From an uncultured Terriglobus sp. (GTDB lineage: Bacteria; Acidobacteriota; Terriglobia; Terriglobales; Acidobacteriaceae): a stretch of DNA of 6,265 nt. The DNA is taken from positions 1-6,265 of the forward strand of contig CALMAP010000148.1 in assembly GCA_937859825.1 (NCBI GenBank), in the 5' to 3' direction. The notes under the pieces were generated by a model. That model worked only from the letters and a program-made list of their open reading frames with translations. It made no database searches and was not told the origin of the DNA. Made by a program: the position numbers and the translations under genes. Of this stretch, positions 5,137 to 6,265 are shown piece by piece (the first letter of the stretch is position 1; every line of letters starts with the position of its first letter).

Positions 5137-6265
5137 ATCCTGTAATGGCGTGCACACAGTTTTACCTGCTGAATTCGCTGTGGCAGGTGCCTCTGCTGTT
5201 CGGGGTCGCGTGGCTGATCGCGCGCTTCTCGCCCATGCGCGAACCCCGGCTGCAGCATCGCGTCTGGGTTGGCGCATTGCTGCTCCAATGCTTGCTTCCC
5301 GCATGTCATCTGCCGGAAGGCTGGCGGGCAGACCTGCTGGCACTCTTCAGGCCTGGAAGCGCGCAGGGTGGCGCCGTCTCGGTGGAGATAGGGCCAGGGC
5401 TTGCGCGCGGAGGTCTTTATGCGTGGCCTGAAGTGGTATGGCTTTGCACGGCTGCTTACCTGCTTCTTGTTGCATTCTTCGCGGTCCGGCTTGCGTGGCG
5501 GTACTGGCGCGTATCCTCGCTTCGCGCAGGAGCAGTTCCGCTTGCGCTGCAACCGGATGACGCCGCACTGTTTGCTGATCTGTGTGAACGGCTTCATCTG
5601 AAGCGTGTGCCGCTGGCCACTTCCAACAGCGTCTTCGGTCCGTCGACCGTAGGGATTGTCCGCAGGCTTGTCATCCTGCCCGGACCGTTTACGGCGGCAA
5701 CCGCATCGCGGGACCTGCACGCCGCACTCGCCCACGAACTGGCGCACGTGCAGCGAAGAGACTTTGCGAGAAACCTGCTATACGAACTTGCCGCTCTGGC
5801 GGTGGCCTATCACCCGTGCTGCTGGATGACGCGGACGCGTCTGACGGAAAGCCGGGAGATGGTGTGCGACGAGGTCGCGGCAGACCTGCTTGCCGGCGGC
5901 AGCGGCCCACAGGGTAACGCACACCCCCTCTTACGCCTTGCGCCGCAGCTAACCGCAACGCCGCGCGCCCACAACTCCCATGCCATCGGCATGTTCGACA
6001 GCACCAGTTTTGAAAGGAGAATTATGCAGCTTTCCACACAGGTCCAAACGGTTCGAGGAGTGCGCTGCGGCTTCATGCTCACAGCCTTCGGCGCGGTAGC
6101 GCTGGTAACGTGCGGTTCGGCGCTCGCGTTCGGGCCCAACGGCGCGCCCGTGGCCGCGCTGGAGCCGCAGGCACCCAAAAACCAGCCACCTCTGGCCGTC
6201 TCATCGGGTGTCATGGCCGGCCAGGTGATCCACAAGGTCGCTCCCATCTACCCGCCGGAAGCGAA
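5133..6265 (+). CDS. M56 (BlaR1/MecR1-like) membrane metallopeptidase fused to a TonB C-terminal domain (3' end beyond window)
   Basis: The ATG overlaps the blaI stop codon, with GAGGAGG just upstream; 377 codons are present before the right edge. Predicted membrane segments lie at about 11-31, 43-58, 98-121 and 312-334. The peptidase core between the last two has the zinc motif HELAH (201-205) followed by RRD, and a downstream ESREMVCDE where Glu242 (then Asp246) is the likely third-ligand region. All catalytic residues are present. After the fourth segment come a Pro/Ala-rich linker and, from about residue 360, VMAGQVIHKVAPIYPPEA. This is the opening of a TonB C-terminal domain, which in TonB proteins contacts outer-membrane receptors. 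Classical BlaR1 has a penicillin-binding sensor at this place, so here a different periplasmic input or partner is expected (inference). Paired with BlaI, the peptidase probably relieves repression directly or indirectly. Confidence 0.93.
   Translation, partial: MNPVMACTQFYLLNSLWQVPLLFGVAWLIARFSPMREPRLQHRVWVGALLLQCLLPACHLPEGWRADLLALFRPGSAQGGAVSVEIGPGLARGGLYAWPEVVWLCTAAYLLLVAFFAVRLAWRYWRVSSLRAGAVPLALQPDDAALFADLCERLHLKRVPLATSNSVFGPSTVGIVRRLVILPGPFTAATASRDLHAALAHELAHVQRRDFARNLLYELAALAVAYHPCCWMTRTRLTESREMVCDEVAADLLAGGSGPQGNAHPLLRLAPQLTATPRAHNSHAIGMFDSTSFERRIMQLSTQVQTVRGVRCGFMLTAFGAVALVTCGSALAFGPNGAPVAALEPQAPKNQPPLAVSSGVMAGQVIHKVAPIYPPEA
6013..6026 (+). promoter_or_regulatory. Possible internal ribosome binding site and in-frame ATG within the M56-TonB gene
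   Basis: AAAGGAGA (6013-6020) stands 3 nt before an ATG at 6024-6026 that is in frame with the gene (Met298). Initiation here would give a short protein with the membrane anchor (312-334) and the TonB domain but no peptidase. The purine run also encodes Glu-Arg-Arg of FERRIM, a stretch I recall as conserved in related proteins, so the match may be coincidental. Confidence 0.3.

Noticed and set aside
4741..5747. Minus-strand open frames of 200 and 265 codons opposite blaI and the peptidase gene
   Set aside because: They are antisense to two confident genes in a GC-rich region where such spurious frames are common. Their translations are low-complexity, rich in Arg, Gln, Pro and His.

Overview
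The window looks like chromosomal DNA of moderately high GC from an Acidobacteriota-type bacterium (Terriglobia such as Terriglobus, Granulicella or Acidobacterium are the best guess). This rests on family content: a DUF3857/transglutaminase secreted protein, a BlaI-type repressor overlapping an M56 (BlaR1-like) membrane peptidase, and a TonB C-terminal domain fused to that peptidase, an arrangement I associate with this phylum. No rRNA, marker gene or search was available, so the taxonomy is inference.

Layout. Positions 1-2167 (minus strand) hold one long open frame, cut by the left edge: an exported DUF3857 plus transglutaminase-like protein with an intact Cys-His-Asp triad. A 143-bp divergent intergenic region (2168-2310) follows. 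It contains a long-loop inverted repeat and a GAAC-N7-GAAC direct repeat that has the form of a LexA (SOS) operator just before dinB. Positions 2311-3441 (plus) encode DNA polymerase IV (dinB), complete and with its catalytic residues. After 44 bp comes a plus-strand RecF/SMC-like AAA ATPase (3486-4643). The expected start of its first beta strand lies in a different frame (3464-3493), so the gene appears frameshifted at its N-terminus or starts at an unusual TTG.

The right-hand part is a BlaI/BlaR1-type regulatory pair. A clear promoter (TTGACG-16-CATAAT) overlaps an 18-bp palindrome that runs into the ribosome binding site of blaI (4753-5136), suggesting autorepression. The M56 peptidase gene starts inside the blaI stop codon (ATGA, 5133) and runs off the right edge just as a TonB-type periplasmic domain begins. 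The classical BlaR1 penicillin-sensor domain is not what follows the peptidase here.

How the genes may work together: dinB is probably damage-inducible, and the ATPase gene just downstream may be co-transcribed with it. blaI and the peptidase gene form a self-regulated membrane signalling operon. The transglutaminase gene is transcribed divergently and has no evident functional link to the others. The window has no IS element, CRISPR array, tRNA or prophage gene that I can recognise. The most interesting leads are the SOS-like operator, the N-terminal frame break in the ATPase, and the peptidase-TonB fusion with a possible internal translation start.
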